24,835 nt of DNA from an uncultured Collinsella sp. (GCA_902478985.1 CABSNH010000009.1:1-24835); one strand, 5' to 3'; shown: positions 15,995 through 24,402, counted from the stretch's first letter. Numbers and translations: made by a program. The notes: generated from the letters alone by a model not told the origin.

Positions 15995-17356
15995 CTACAA
16001 AATAAATCGAAGGACGTCGGAACGAAGCATATAGACAAACAGCAGCGCAAAGAGCGCGATGCCGACATAGCTGACGATCGTCTGCACCTTCAGCGGCAGC
16101 TCGCGACCGGCGACCTTTTGGATGATCTCGATAACCAGCTTTCCCCCGTCGAGCGGCGGAATGGGCAGCAGGTTCATAAAGCCCAGCGAGAACGAGATGA
16201 GCGCGGCAAACGTCAAGAACGTCGCGGGACCGGCTGCCGCCGCCTGAGAAGACATGACGCTGATACCCACAATCGAGGAGGACTGATCGAGTATCTCCAT
16301 CGTATGCTGCGGCTGCAGCAGGCGCATCACGCCCTCAGCAGTCTGCTGAACATAGGAGAACGACAGGCGCGCCGAGGTGATAGGGTCCAAATGGACCACC
16401 TGCGTAGAAGCATAAACACCCAAACGCTCGTCCTCCTTGAGCGCGACCGAGGTCGAAAGTTTCTTACCGTCGCGCTGGTAGTCAATGGCGATATCGTCCT
16501 GACCGGCAGCCTTGCCGATGGCATCATACACATCCATCCAGCTGGAGCAGGACACGCCATCGACACTAAGAATCGTGTCGCCGGCCTCGATGCCCGCCTT
16601 GGCGGCTATCGAGCCTTCTTCGACCTGACCGATCACATTGCTATCGACCGGCACCGATACGCCGGCGATAGAGTAGATGCTCATAAGCAGCAAAAAGCCC
16701 GTCAGGATATTGACGAGAATGCCCGCGAGCAGCATAAAGGCACGCTTGAGAAAACCCTGGCCCAGATAGGTATGCGAACGCTCCTGCTCGAGGAACTCCG
16801 AAGCAGTGACCGGCAGCTCCCACACATCGCCCTCGGCAGTCGCATGCTCTCGATCGAACTTGCGGCCGTCAAAGGTGGTATATCCTGCAGCATCGCGCGG
16901 CAGCGTCTGGTACCTAACCGGATAATAGCTGGGTGAAGGCTTCTCCCCTTCATCGTACCAAGGCGCAATGGAACCCCAGCCCAAAAGCAAGGCACAAGCC
17001 TCGAGAACATCCTCCTCGGGCAGCTCCAGCTCGACGGAAAGGTCTGCAACCGAAACGCGACCATGACGATAGATCGCCGCAAGCACACGGTCGGCGCACG
17101 AGACATCGGTCGGATCCATACCGCAGATAGCGGCATAGCCACCCAGCAGCAGCGGCGTCACGCCAAACTTGGTACCGATGCGACGCGACGTACGATGAAT
17201 GTCAACGCGGCACGGCAGGCCCAAGAAAAATTCGGTGACGCGCACGCCGCACGCACGGGCCGCCAAAAAGTGGCCGCCCTCATGCAGAAACACGAGGACG
17301 GATAGCATCAAAAGGCCCCAAAAGACTGAGGAGAGAACGCTCAGAACAGTATCCAT
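15995..17356 (-). CDS. rseP: Site-2 membrane protease, RseP/RasP family, with inserted domain
   Basis: Site-2 proteases cut transmembrane segments of anti-sigma factors or signal peptide remnants. The 453-residue protein has an N-terminal membrane helix carrying the zinc motif HEGGH (25-29), a PDZ domain in the middle (around VIGQVEEGSIAAKAGIEAGD), and C-terminal helices with the second metal motif NLLPIPPLDGG. Unlike RasP or E. coli RseP, about 110 residues (roughly 83-195) are inserted between the GGYAAICGM segment and the second membrane helix. Their first half resembles a winged-helix or helix-turn-helix fold. The ATG at 17356 begins the first hydrophobic helix; its ribosome binding site is weak (AAGGAT 13 bases away). 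Position between dxr and ispG is the usual one. Confidence 0.92.
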   Translation of the reverse strand: MDTVLSVLSSVFWGLLMLSVLVFLHEGGHFLAARACGVRVTEFFLGLPCRVDIHRTSRRIGTKFGVTPLLLGGYAAICGMDPTDVSCADRVLAAIYRHGRVSVADLSVELELPEEDVLEACALLLGWGSIAPWYDEGEKPSPSYYPVRYQTLPRDAAGYTTFDGRKFDREHATAEGDVWELPVTASEFLEQERSHTYLGQGFLKRAFMLLAGILVNILTGFLLLMSIYSIAGVSVPVDSNVIGQVEEGSIAAKAGIEAGDTILSVDGVSCSSWMDVYDAIGKAAGQDDIAIDYQRDGKKLSTSVALKEDERLGVYASTQVVHLDPITSARLSFSYVQQTAEGVMRLLQPQHTMEILDQSSSIVGISVMSSQAAAAGPATFLTFAALISFSLGFMNLLPIPPLDGGKLVIEIIQKVAGRELPLKVQTIVSYVGIALFALLFVYMLRSDVLRFIL

Positions 17357-17379
17357 AAAACGAAAAGCAATCCTTACGA

Positions 17380-18567
17380 TTAAGAGCGGGTTGCAGCGAG
17401 CACCTCGGCGGCCTTGGCACGAGCCCACGTATCGATATCGCGAAGCTGCTCAAAGGATGCGACCGCCTGCGTATCGTGTGCATCCATGCACGACTCGACG
17501 ATACGGTCGATATCGGTAAAGGTACAGGCATCGTGCAGGAAGGCATCGACGGCAACTTCGTTGGCGGCATTCAGCACGCACGGCATGGTGCCGCCCGTTC
17601 TGCCGGCACGCTCGGCCAGCGCCAGGCAGCGGAATGTGTCCATATCGGCAGCATCAAACGTGAGCTGCCCGAGCTCGCGGAAATCGATTCGAGGCGCTGG
17701 GGTATCCCACCGCTCGGGATACGAGAACGCGAACTGGATGGGAATGCGCATGTCGGACGCACCAAGATGTGCCATCACAGAGCCGTCCGCATACTCGACC
17801 ATCGAGTGGATCTTTGACTGGCGCTGAACGACCACGTTGATAAAGTCGAGATCGCACCCGAACAGGTGCATCGCCTCGATACGCTCCAAGCCCTTATTCA
17901 TGAGGGTCGCAGAGTCGATGGTGATCTTAGCACCCATGGCCCACGTGGGGTGTGCCAGCGCATCGGAGCGTGTCACGCAATTGAGCTCGTCGCGCGTACG
18001 GCCAAAGAACGGACCACCCGAGCAAGTGAGCCAAATGCAGTGAGCCTCGCGCGGATTCTCCCCCAGATAGCACTGGTAGATGGCGGAGTGCTCTGAGTCG
18101 ACCGGAATAAGCTGACCGGGCTGCGCCAACGGCATCAGCAGGTCACCGCCGACAACGAGGGACTCCTTGTTAGCAAGTGCAAGACGCTTGTTCGAGGTCA
18201 GGGCTGCATGGCTCGCTTCGAGCCCGGCAGCGCCCACAATGGCAACAAGCACACAGTCGACGTCATCGCGACGCGCGAGCTCACAAACCGCCTGCGCACC
18301 AACACCGAGCTCGGTGCCCTCGGGCAGCTCCTGCAGCACAGCGTCCGTACCGTGGGTGGTGTCGGCCACGGCAACGGCCGGAACCGAAAACTCACGGGCA
18401 AACGCAACGAGCTCCGAGGTGCTGGAGTTAACGGACAGTGCCGTCACCTGCAGTCGATCGGCATGCTGACGGCATACATCAAGTGCCTGCGTACCGATAG
18501 AGCCCGTACAACCCAGGATGGCAACGCGAAGACGCCCATCGGGGCCGTACGTCGTCTGAAAGGCCAT
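17380..18567 (-). CDS. dxr: 1-deoxy-D-xylulose 5-phosphate reductoisomerase
   Basis: Dxr rearranges and reduces DXP to MEP, the first committed MEP pathway step, with NADPH and a divalent metal; it is the target of fosmidomycin. The 395-residue protein has the NADPH motif GCTGSIGT (19-26), LANKESLVVGG (131-141), metal ligands D157 and E159 in VDSEHSA and E228 in MNKGLERIEA, and the SGGPFFG loop (183-189). The usual HPQS before the conserved IHSM is QRQS here (248-251). The ATG overlaps the cdsA stop by one base and rseP follows after 23 bases. Confidence 0.96.
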   Translation of the reverse strand: MAFQTTYGPDGRLRVAILGCTGSIGTQALDVCRQHADRLQVTALSVNSSTSELVAFAREFSVPAVAVADTTHGTDAVLQELPEGTELGVGAQAVCELARRDDVDCVLVAIVGAAGLEASHAALTSNKRLALANKESLVVGGDLLMPLAQPGQLIPVDSEHSAIYQCYLGENPREAHCIWLTCSGGPFFGRTRDELNCVTRSDALAHPTWAMGAKITIDSATLMNKGLERIEAMHLFGCDLDFINVVVQRQSKIHSMVEYADGSVMAHLGASDMRIPIQFAFSYPERWDTPAPRIDFRELGQLTFDAADMDTFRCLALAERAGRTGGTMPCVLNAANEVAVDAFLHDACTFTDIDRIVESCMDAHDTQAVASFEQLRDIDTWARAKAAEVLAATRS

Positions 18568-19442
18568 TACAGCACGCCTCCGATCATCAAAAGCAGCTGC
18601 GCGGTAATGCAGCCAAAGATAAGCGAGTCGCTACGATCGAGCATGCCGCCATGGCCCGGAATAAGGTTGCCAGAGTCCTTGACGCCCACGCCACGCTTGA
18701 TACGTGACTCGATGAGGTCACCGATAACGCCCAGGATGGACACAACCACGCCGCAAAGCAGCGCATAGGGCAAGCTCAGCTTATAGAAATGCGTCGCCCA
18801 CAAAATAAGCCAGATAAGAACCGAGCCCAAGATGCCGCCGACAAAGCCCTCCCAGCTCTTTTTGGGAGAGATCTTGGGGACCATCTTGTGCTTGCCGATA
18901 CGACTGCCCACGATGTAGGCAAACGAATCGGAGACCCAGAGAGACGCGCAAACACCCACCGAAAGCAGGGCGCCGGCAAAACCGGGCACGGCATCGCGCA
19001 GCAGCACGATAGCCGACAGCATAAAACCGGTGTAGATGGGACCCATGAGCGTCACAGCTACATCGGATATGCGGGTACGCGCCGACCAGACATACCAAAT
19101 ACCCACCGCAAGCATCAGAGCAAAAAGCAGGGCATTCAACAGCAGCGAGTCGCCCAGCGCCGAGAGCGGAAAGAGCACGGCGGCAGCGATACCCAGGCGC
19201 TCGTTGGCCACTTTGCCATCGAGCTTCGTCATGCGGAAAAACTCAAAGCAGCACAGGCCGCTCATGACGGAGACGAAGATGGCGGTGGGAACGATACCCA
19301 AAACCAGGCAGAGAATAAATACGACGGCGTAGACGATACCTGCGGCGGCACGGGTAATAAAGCCGGCAAGCCACGAAGTCGCAGCCGCGCCGCTCTTGGC
19401 GGCAGGCGCCTTGGGAGCAGACGCCTTGGGACGATCGGACAC
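18567..19442 (-). CDS. cdsA: Phosphatidate cytidylyltransferase
   Basis: CdsA makes CDP-diacylglycerol from phosphatidic acid and CTP in the membrane, the branch point of phospholipid synthesis. The 291-residue protein has an Ala/Pro/Lys-rich cytoplasmic N-terminus (about 25 residues), six to eight hydrophobic helices, KISPKKSWEGFVGG, and the C-terminal family signature beginning GDLIESRIKR and continuing with KDSGNLIPGHGGMLDR. The GTG at 19442 has GGAGG seven bases upstream and lies two bases after the uppS stop. It overlaps dxr by one base. The uppS-cdsA-dxr-rseP order is typical of many bacteria. Confidence 0.96.
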   Translation of the reverse strand: MSDRPKASAPKAPAAKSGAAATSWLAGFITRAAAGIVYAVVFILCLVLGIVPTAIFVSVMSGLCCFEFFRMTKLDGKVANERLGIAAAVLFPLSALGDSLLLNALLFALMLAVGIWYVWSARTRISDVAVTLMGPIYTGFMLSAIVLLRDAVPGFAGALLSVGVCASLWVSDSFAYIVGSRIGKHKMVPKISPKKSWEGFVGGILGSVLIWLILWATHFYKLSLPYALLCGVVVSILGVIGDLIESRIKRGVGVKDSGNLIPGHGGMLDRSDSLIFGCITAQLLLMIGGVL

Positions 19443-19444
19443 GA

Positions 19445-20239
19445 TTAAGCCTCCTCGGTCTTGCTCAGTCCACCAAACCTACGGTCGCGGCCCTGATAGG
19501 CCAAAATGGCGTTGACAAGACCCCAACGATCAAAGTCGGGCCAATAGGTATCGGTGACATAAAACTCGGAATAGGCAACCTGCCACAGCAGATAGTTCGA
19601 AAGGCGAAGCTCGCCGGAGGTTCGAATCACAAGCTCCGGATCGGGTAGCCCAGCGGTGTACAGGTGCGAAGCAACCATATCATCGTCGATAGCGGCCGGA
19701 TCGATCTTTCCGGCAGCGGCATCGAGCGCGATCTGACGGACAGCACGGGTGATCTCGGCACGGGCTCCGTAGTTGACGGCAAGTGCCAGCGTCATGCCGG
19801 TATGGTCGGCACACTCGGCAAGACCTCGCTCAAAGACATCGCGGGTCTTCTTGGGCAGTGCGGAAATATCGCCCAAAAAGACAACGCGCACGTTTTCGCG
19901 CTTAAGCAGCGGCAGCTCATCGATAAACGTCTTAGCAAACAGATGCATTAAAACGTTGACCTCATGCTGCGGACGATTCCAGTTTTCGGTGGAAAACGCA
20001 TAGGCCGAAAGGACGTCGACGCCCAAACGCACGCATGCGGTAATGATCTCGCGCAGGGAGACGATACCGGCCTTGTGTCCCTCGGTGCGGGCAAGACCGC
20101 GCGCCGTGGCCCAGCGACCGTTACCGTCCATGATGCACGAAATATGATGCGGAATCTTATTGAGGTCAAGGTCGGAAAAACCGACGCCCGCAGGGGCGTC
20201 GGCAAAGTACTCGACCAGTTTGTTCTCGTCGTATTGCAC
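19445..20239 (-). CDS. uppS: Isoprenyl transferase (undecaprenyl diphosphate synthase family)
   Basis: This cis-prenyltransferase elongates farnesyl diphosphate with isopentenyl diphosphate to give the carrier lipid precursor for peptidoglycan. The 264-residue protein shows the catalytic IMDGNGRWA (36-44, D38), FSTENWNRP, and RTSGELRLSNYLLWQ near the C-terminus. The first 28 residues before the conserved PHHISCIMDG are variable. The start is GTG at 20239 with GGAG eight bases upstream, one base after the frr stop. It uses the isoprenoid units made through dxr and ispG in the same operon. Confidence 0.95.
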   Translation of the reverse strand: MQYDENKLVEYFADAPAGVGFSDLDLNKIPHHISCIMDGNGRWATARGLARTEGHKAGIVSLREIITACVRLGVDVLSAYAFSTENWNRPQHEVNVLMHLFAKTFIDELPLLKRENVRVVFLGDISALPKKTRDVFERGLAECADHTGMTLALAVNYGARAEITRAVRQIALDAAAGKIDPAAIDDDMVASHLYTAGLPDPELVIRTSGELRLSNYLLWQVAYSEFYVTDTYWPDFDRWGLVNAILAYQGRDRRFGGLSKTEEA

Positions 20240-20240
20240 C

Positions 20241-20777
20241 TTAGATCTCCATGACCTCGGCTTCTTTTTCCTTCAGAAGCTCCTCGACCTTGGCAACATA
20301 CTCATCGGTATACTTCTGGACCTTGGCCTGCTCGCGACGGACATCGTCCTCGGTGAGCTCTTCGTCGCGCTCGAGCTTGTTGTTAAAGTCGCGACGGATG
20401 TTGCGAATGGAGACCTTGGCCTGCTCGGCATACTCGCGGCACTCCTTGACGAGCTCGCGACGACGCTCCTCGGTGGGAGCCGGGAACGGCAGGCGCACGA
20501 CGGTACCGTCAGAGTTGGGAGTAATGCCCAGATCGGAAGCGCTGATAGCCTTCACGATTGCGTTGACGAGCGCCTTGTCCCAGGGCTCGATAAGCAGCAT
20601 GTGAGCCTCGGGGGTCTTAACGGCGGCAACCTGGGTAACCGGCGTGGGAACACCGTAGTAATCGACCGAAATGTCGGACAGAATGTTAGCGTTGGCGCGG
20701 CCCGTGCGAACCTTGGAGAAGTTGTGCTTGAGGGACTCGAGCGACTTGTCCATGTGGGCGGTGATGTTCTCTGCCAT
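20241..20777 (-). CDS. frr: Ribosome recycling factor
   Basis: RRF, with EF-G, splits the ribosome after termination. The 178-residue protein shows the family features: a three-helix bundle start (MDKSLESLKHNFSKVRTGRANANIL), YYGVPTPVTQVAAV in the small domain, LGITPNSDGTVVRLPFP, and the helical C-terminus with VSIRNIRRDFNNKL. It is slightly shorter than the 185 residues of most homologues. The ATG lies two bases after the pyrH stop, and the stop one base before uppS, within the conserved order pyrH-frr-uppS. Confidence 0.97.
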   Translation of the reverse strand: MAENITAHMDKSLESLKHNFSKVRTGRANANILSDISVDYYGVPTPVTQVAAVKTPEAHMLLIEPWDKALVNAIVKAISASDLGITPNSDGTVVRLPFPAPTEERRRELVKECREYAEQAKVSIRNIRRDFNNKLERDEELTEDDVRREQAKVQKYTDEYVAKVEELLKEKEAEVMEI

Positions 20778-20779
20778 GC

Positions 20780-21502
20780 TTAATCCTCCTGATAGACGAG
20801 CGTGCCGACGGGCTCACCCGAAAGCGCGCGTTTGACGGTGTCCTCGCCATCGATGTTGAGGACCAAAATCGGCATACGGTTATCCTGGCACAGCGCCGTG
20901 GCCGTGGAATCCATAACCTGCAGACCGCGGACGAGAACCTCGTGATAGGTAATCTTGTCAAAACGGACGGCATCGGAACACTTGACAGGATCCTTGTCGT
21001 AGATGCCGTCAACCTTGGTGGCCTTAATCAGAATCTCGGCACCGATCTCGCAGGCACGAAGAGCCGCGGCGGTGTCGGTCGTAAAGTACGGATTGCCCGA
21101 ACCGGCGGCAAAAATAACGACATTGCCCTTGGAAAGGTGGTTGATGGCGCGACGGCGAATATAGGGCTCGCAGATCTCGTTCATCTGGATAGCGCTCATC
21201 ACACGGCAGGGAACATCGTTGTGCTCAAAGGCATCCTGCAGGGCAAGCGCGTTCATAACGGTTGCCAGCATGCCCATGTAGTCGGCCTGGGCGCGCTCCA
21301 TGCCACCGGCAGCGCCGGCCATGCCGCGGAAAATGTTGCCGCCGCCAACAACAACGCCGACCTCATGGCCAACGGCGAGCAGCTCCTTGACCTGCTTGGC
21401 AAGATGGTCGGTAATCTTGGGGTCGATGCCATATTGGCCGTCGCCCATCAGTGCTTCGCCGGAAAGCTTCAGAAGCACGCGTTTATATCGGATGTCGGAC
21501 AA
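20780..21502 (-). CDS. pyrH: UMP kinase
   Basis: PyrH phosphorylates UMP to UDP, following on from the PyrB-PyrF pathway encoded at the other end of the window. The 240-residue amino-acid-kinase fold protein shows LLKLSGEALMG (10-20), VVVGGGNIFRG (50-60) and FAAGSGNPYFTTDTAA. The start is TTG, fixed by a strong GGAGG six bases upstream; no ATG or GTG fits. It has its own promoter after the tsf terminator, so it heads the unit pyrH-frr-uppS-cdsA-dxr-rseP-ispG-proS. Confidence 0.96.
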   Translation of the reverse strand: MSDIRYKRVLLKLSGEALMGDGQYGIDPKITDHLAKQVKELLAVGHEVGVVVGGGNIFRGMAGAAGGMERAQADYMGMLATVMNALALQDAFEHNDVPCRVMSAIQMNEICEPYIRRRAINHLSKGNVVIFAAGSGNPYFTTDTAAALRACEIGAEILIKATKVDGIYDKDPVKCSDAVRFDKITYHEVLVRGLQVMDSTATALCQDNRMPILVLNIDGEDTVKRALSGEPVGTLVYQED

Positions 21503-21531
21503 AGCGATCCTCCTTTAATTAGACTCTCAAT

Positions 21532-21540
21532 ATGATAGCA
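21532..21540 (-). promoter_or_regulatory. Extended -10 promoter of the pyrH-proS operon
   Basis: The minus strand reads TGCTATCAT about 30 bases before the pyrH TTG. The hexamer at 17 bases, ATGGCT, is a poor -35. A perfect hairpin GGCTCT-GATA-AGAGCC (21543-21558) overlaps the space between the two elements. Confidence 0.6.
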
Positions 21541-21561
21541 AAGGCTCTGATAAGAGCCATG

Positions 21562-21596
21562 AAAAAGCAGGCTGTGAGTAAAACCCACAGCCTGCT
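21562..21596 (-). terminator. Intrinsic terminator of rpsB-tsf
   Basis: AGCAGGCTGTG (21566-21576) and CACAGCCTGCT (21586-21596) are perfect inverted copies. On the minus strand the stem runs into five T. It lies 23 bases after the tsf stop codon. Confidence 0.93.
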
Positions 21597-21619
21597 CATT
21601 ACCAGCTACAAGAGCTTAT

Positions 21620-22489
21620 TTACTCGCCACGGACCAGACGGTCGAAGGCAACGACGGTAATGGTATCGCCGAGCTCCTTGGAGACCTGCTCAGCGTACTT
21701 CTTGATGGTGAGGGAGCTGTCCTTGATGAACTCCTGCTCGGTGAGCACGGACTGCTTGTAGAACTTCTCCAGACGACCAACAGCCATCTTCTCCTGGATA
21801 GCCTCGGGCTTGCCGGACTCGGCAGCCTGAGCCATGTAGATCTGCTTCTCGTGCTCGACGGTCTCGACCGGAACCTGATCGCGGGTAGCGCAGATCGGGG
21901 CGACGGCGGCAACCTGAAGGGCAACGTCGTGAGCGAAGGTCTTGAAGGACTCGGCCTGAGCGGTCTCGGCCTTCTCGAAAGCGAACTCGACGAGGACGCC
22001 GATCTTACCACCCATGTGGATGTAAGAAGCGAGAGCGCCGTTCTCGGCCTTGCGGGCGGAGAAACGAGCGATCTTCATGTTCTCGCCCATGATGTGAATC
22101 ATCTCGGTGAGCTCGGAGGAAACGGTCTCCTCGCCCATCGGCTTCTCGAGCAGAGCATCGACATCGGCCGGCTCGGTGGTAGCGACAACCTCGGCGACCT
22201 TGGAAGCAAAGCCGGTGAACTTGGCGTTGGAGCCGACGAAGTCGGTCTCGCAGGAAAGCTCGAGCAGAGCGCCGGACTTGCCGTCCTCGGAGACGAACGC
22301 GGCAACAGCGCCCTCGTTGGTCTCACGGCCAGCCTTCTTGGCAGCCTTGGCGAGGCCGTTCTTGCGCAGAACGTCAACAGCGACGTCCATGTCGCCGTCA
22401 GCCTCGACGAGAGCCTTCTTGCACTCCATCATCGGGGAGTCGGTCATCTCGCGGAGCTGCTTGACCATAGCGGCAGTAATCTGGGCCAT
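21620..22489 (-). CDS. tsf: Translation elongation factor Ts
   Basis: EF-Ts exchanges GDP for GTP on EF-Tu. The 289-residue protein has the N-terminal UBA-like domain (MAQITAAMVKQLREMTDSP then MMECKKAL) that binds EF-Tu, then NEGAVAAFV, LLELSCETDFV, and the two-part core with a MGGKIGVLVE segment. The usual TGAG before MMDCKKAL reads TDSP here. I chose the ATG at 22489 (AAAGGA six bases upstream) over an in-frame start five codons earlier. It follows rpsB by 45 bases and precedes a strong terminator. Confidence 0.96.
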   Translation of the reverse strand: MAQITAAMVKQLREMTDSPMMECKKALVEADGDMDVAVDVLRKNGLAKAAKKAGRETNEGAVAAFVSEDGKSGALLELSCETDFVGSNAKFTGFASKVAEVVATTEPADVDALLEKPMGEETVSSELTEMIHIMGENMKIARFSARKAENGALASYIHMGGKIGVLVEFAFEKAETAQAESFKTFAHDVALQVAAVAPICATRDQVPVETVEHEKQIYMAQAAESGKPEAIQEKMAVGRLEKFYKQSVLTEQEFIKDSSLTIKKYAEQVSKELGDTITVVAFDRLVRGE

Positions 22490-22534
22490 TGTGGTTCCTT
22501 TCAAAGAGATGAAAAAGACTTAAATAGGACTGAT

Positions 22535-23263
22535 TTACTCGGCCTTGGGCTCGGCGGCCATCTCGGCCTCGGAGACCTGCTCCTTACCGGAGCCAGCGAG
22601 GCAGGCGTCGGCCATGAGCTCGCACATAAGGGTGACAGCGGAGATGGCGTCATCGTTGCAGGGGATGCCGTACTCGACCTCGTCGGGATCGGAGTTGGTG
22701 TCGATCAGAGCGACGACGGGGATGTTCAGGCGCTGGGCCTCCTTGATGGCGTTCTCCTCGCGCTTGGTGTCGATGACGAAGAGAGCCTGGGGCAGACCCT
22801 TCATGTCGCGGGCGCCACCGAGGTTGGTCTGGAGCTTAGCGAGCTCCTTGCCGAGCACTGCCTGCTCCTTCTTGGGCAGCACTGCCATGCGGCCGTCCTC
22901 GACCATGGCCTCGAGCTCCTCCATGCGGTTGATGCGGGAGCGGATGGTGACGAAGTTGGTCAGCATGCCGCCGAGCCAACGCTGGTTGATGTAAGGCATG
23001 TTGGCGCGCTCAGCGGCGTTCTTAACGGCCTCCTGAGCCTGCTTCTTGGTGCCGACGAACAGCACGTTGCCGCCTTTGGCGACGTTCTTGACGAAGGTGT
23101 AGGCCTGATCGGCGTCAAGGATGGTCTGCTTGAGATCGAGGATGTAGATGCCGTTGCGCTCACCGAAGATGAACGGCTTCATCTTGGGGTTCCAGCGACG
23201 GGTCTGGTGACCGAAGTGGCAGCCGGCCTCGAGCAGGGTGCGGATATTAATCTTGGTAGCCAT
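22535..23263 (-). CDS. rpsB: 30S ribosomal protein S2
   Basis: S2 binds the 30S subunit with S1-related functions. The 242-residue protein shows the family pattern: LLEAGCHFGHQTRRWNPKM (10-28), FIFGERNGIYILDL, YINQRWLGGMLTNF, and PVVALIDTNSDPDEVEYGIP. The C-terminal 30 residues are a variable acidic tail. GGAGG lies seven bases before the ATG. It is the first gene of rpsB-tsf, with a consensus-like promoter and a structured leader of about 135 bases. Confidence 0.97.
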   Translation of the reverse strand: MATKINIRTLLEAGCHFGHQTRRWNPKMKPFIFGERNGIYILDLKQTILDADQAYTFVKNVAKGGNVLFVGTKKQAQEAVKNAAERANMPYINQRWLGGMLTNFVTIRSRINRMEELEAMVEDGRMAVLPKKEQAVLGKELAKLQTNLGGARDMKGLPQALFVIDTKREENAIKEAQRLNIPVVALIDTNSDPDEVEYGIPCNDDAISAVTLMCELMADACLAGSGKEQVSEAEMAAEPKAE

Positions 23264-23398
23264 ATTAAACCTCCTGTGGTTTGCCTCCGCGCGGGGTCAT
23301 CCTCCAAAACCAACCCGGACATGTGCTACCAAAGCCCGGGCACCACGGTATGAAGTAGCCGCGCGTGCGTGATAAAAACCTGTTGCCGTGAAGCAACC
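23264..23398 (-). ncRNA. Structured 5' leader of rpsB-tsf (candidate r-protein leader)
   Basis: Between the predicted transcription start and rpsB, a long-range helix pairs CCGCGCG (23359-23365) with CGCGCGG (23288-23294). A local hairpin GTTGC-CGTGAA-GCAAC (23382-23397) lies at the 5' end. Inside the long-range helix CCCGG/CCGGG and GTGC/GCAC pairings compete. Autoregulation of rpsB by S2 through its leader is known in Escherichia coli; here it is only inferred from structure. Confidence 0.4.
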
Positions 23399-23404
23399 CG
23401 ATGA

Positions 23405-23433
23405 ATGATAGCAGGATTGCCTCTTCCTGCCAA
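23405..23433 (-). promoter_or_regulatory. Promoter of rpsB-tsf
   Basis: On the minus strand TTGGCA (23433-23428) and TATCAT (23410-23405) are separated by 17 bases, and TGC precedes the -10 hexamer. This is the best sigma-70-type promoter in the window. Confidence 0.8.
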
Positions 23434-23481
23434 CCCGCAATCAAAACCACACACCTCGGTGCGGCGCGGGAGGCCCTTCTC

Positions 23482-24402
23482 CTACTCGCCGCGGGGGTGT
23501 GCCTGACTCACAGCACGCTTGAGTCGGTCGGGCGTGAGGTGCGTATAGATCTGCGTCGTGGACAAGCTCGCATGCCCCAGCAGCTCCTGAACCGAGCGCA
23601 GATCCGCGCCGCCCTCGAGCAGGTCGGTCGCAAAGGTGTGGCGCATCGCATGCGGGGCGATGTCGGCAGGAATGCCGGCAAGTGCCGCAAGCATGTGGAA
23701 CCGCCTTCTGAGCATGGCGGCACTCATGCGGTTTCCGCGCGCCGAGATAAACAATGGATGCACGCCGTTCGCACTATCGACACGCTTTGCCTGCACAAGG
23801 AGATGTGGCCTCCCCTCCTCAATATAGCGACGAGTCGCCTCGAGAGCGCGCCGGTACAGGGGCACGATACGCTCCTTGCTCCCCTTGCCCCAAAGTCGCA
23901 GCGTTCGCTCGGACCAACCAATAGACTCCACGTTGAGCGCCGCGAGCTCCGAGATTCGAGCGCCAGAGGCATAGAGCAGCTCGAGCATCGCCGCATCACG
24001 CAGCCCCGCAGGCGTCGAGGTGTCGGGGGTCTTGAGCAACGACTCGACTTGCCGGGTCGTCAGCACACCGGGAAGATCGCGCGGCAGTTTGGGCGAGGAT
24101 ATCGCCGAGACCGCATCGCCCTCAACGATTCCCTCGGCAGCCATCCACCGATAGAGCGAGCGAATGGCAGACAGGTGTGCCGCAAGGGTCCGAGCCGCCA
24201 CCTGGCCACGCGACAGCTCGGCCAGATAGGAGCGAACGGTCCGCACGTCAGCGGCGCGAGCGTCGATGCCCTCACGGTCGCACCACGCAGCGAAGCGCTC
24301 GAGCCGCGAGGCGTAGGCGGTTACCGTATTAGGGGCGAGCCCTTCGACACGTGCGATATAGGCGATAAACGAGTCGACGGCATCGTACAGGTCAAAAGCT
24401 AT
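23482..24402 (-). CDS. xerC: Site-specific tyrosine recombinase, XerC/XerD family (CodV-like)
   Basis: Xer recombinases resolve chromosome dimers at dif. The C-terminal catalytic domain is complete: R in GARISEL, K in WGKGSKER, H-x-x-R in HAMRHTFATDLLEGGADL, and H and Y in GHASLSTTQIYTH. The N-terminal SAM-like domain is also clearly encoded upstream of the first ATG/GTG/TTG in frame (GTG at 24246, 254 residues): residues such as DSFIAYIARVEGLAPNTV and YASRLERFAAW match the family. Hence the true start lies near 24390-24402 but uses an unusual codon (ATA at 24402 overlapping the trmFO stop, or CTG at 24390), giving 306 or 302 residues, the normal size. Adjacency to trmFO matches the trmFO-codV pair of Firmicutes; sequence alone also resembles XerD. 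Confidence 0.88.
   Translation of the reverse strand: MAFDLYDAVDSFIAYIARVEGLAPNTVTAYASRLERFAAWCDREGIDARAADVRTVRSYLAELSRGQVAARTLAAHLSAIRSLYRWMAAEGIVEGDAVSAISSPKLPRDLPGVLTTRQVESLLKTPDTSTPAGLRDAAMLELLYASGARISELAALNVESIGWSERTLRLWGKGSKERIVPLYRRALEATRRYIEEGRPHLLVQAKRVDSANGVHPLFISARGNRMSAAMLRRRFHMLAALAGIPADIAPHAMRHTFATDLLEGGADLRSVQELLGHASLSTTQIYTHLTPDRLKRAVSQAHPRGE

Noticed and set aside
21851..23353. 500-codon plus-strand frame across tsf and rpsB
   Set aside because: It spans the complement of two ribosome-related genes and the tsf-rpsB gap. It has no family motif.
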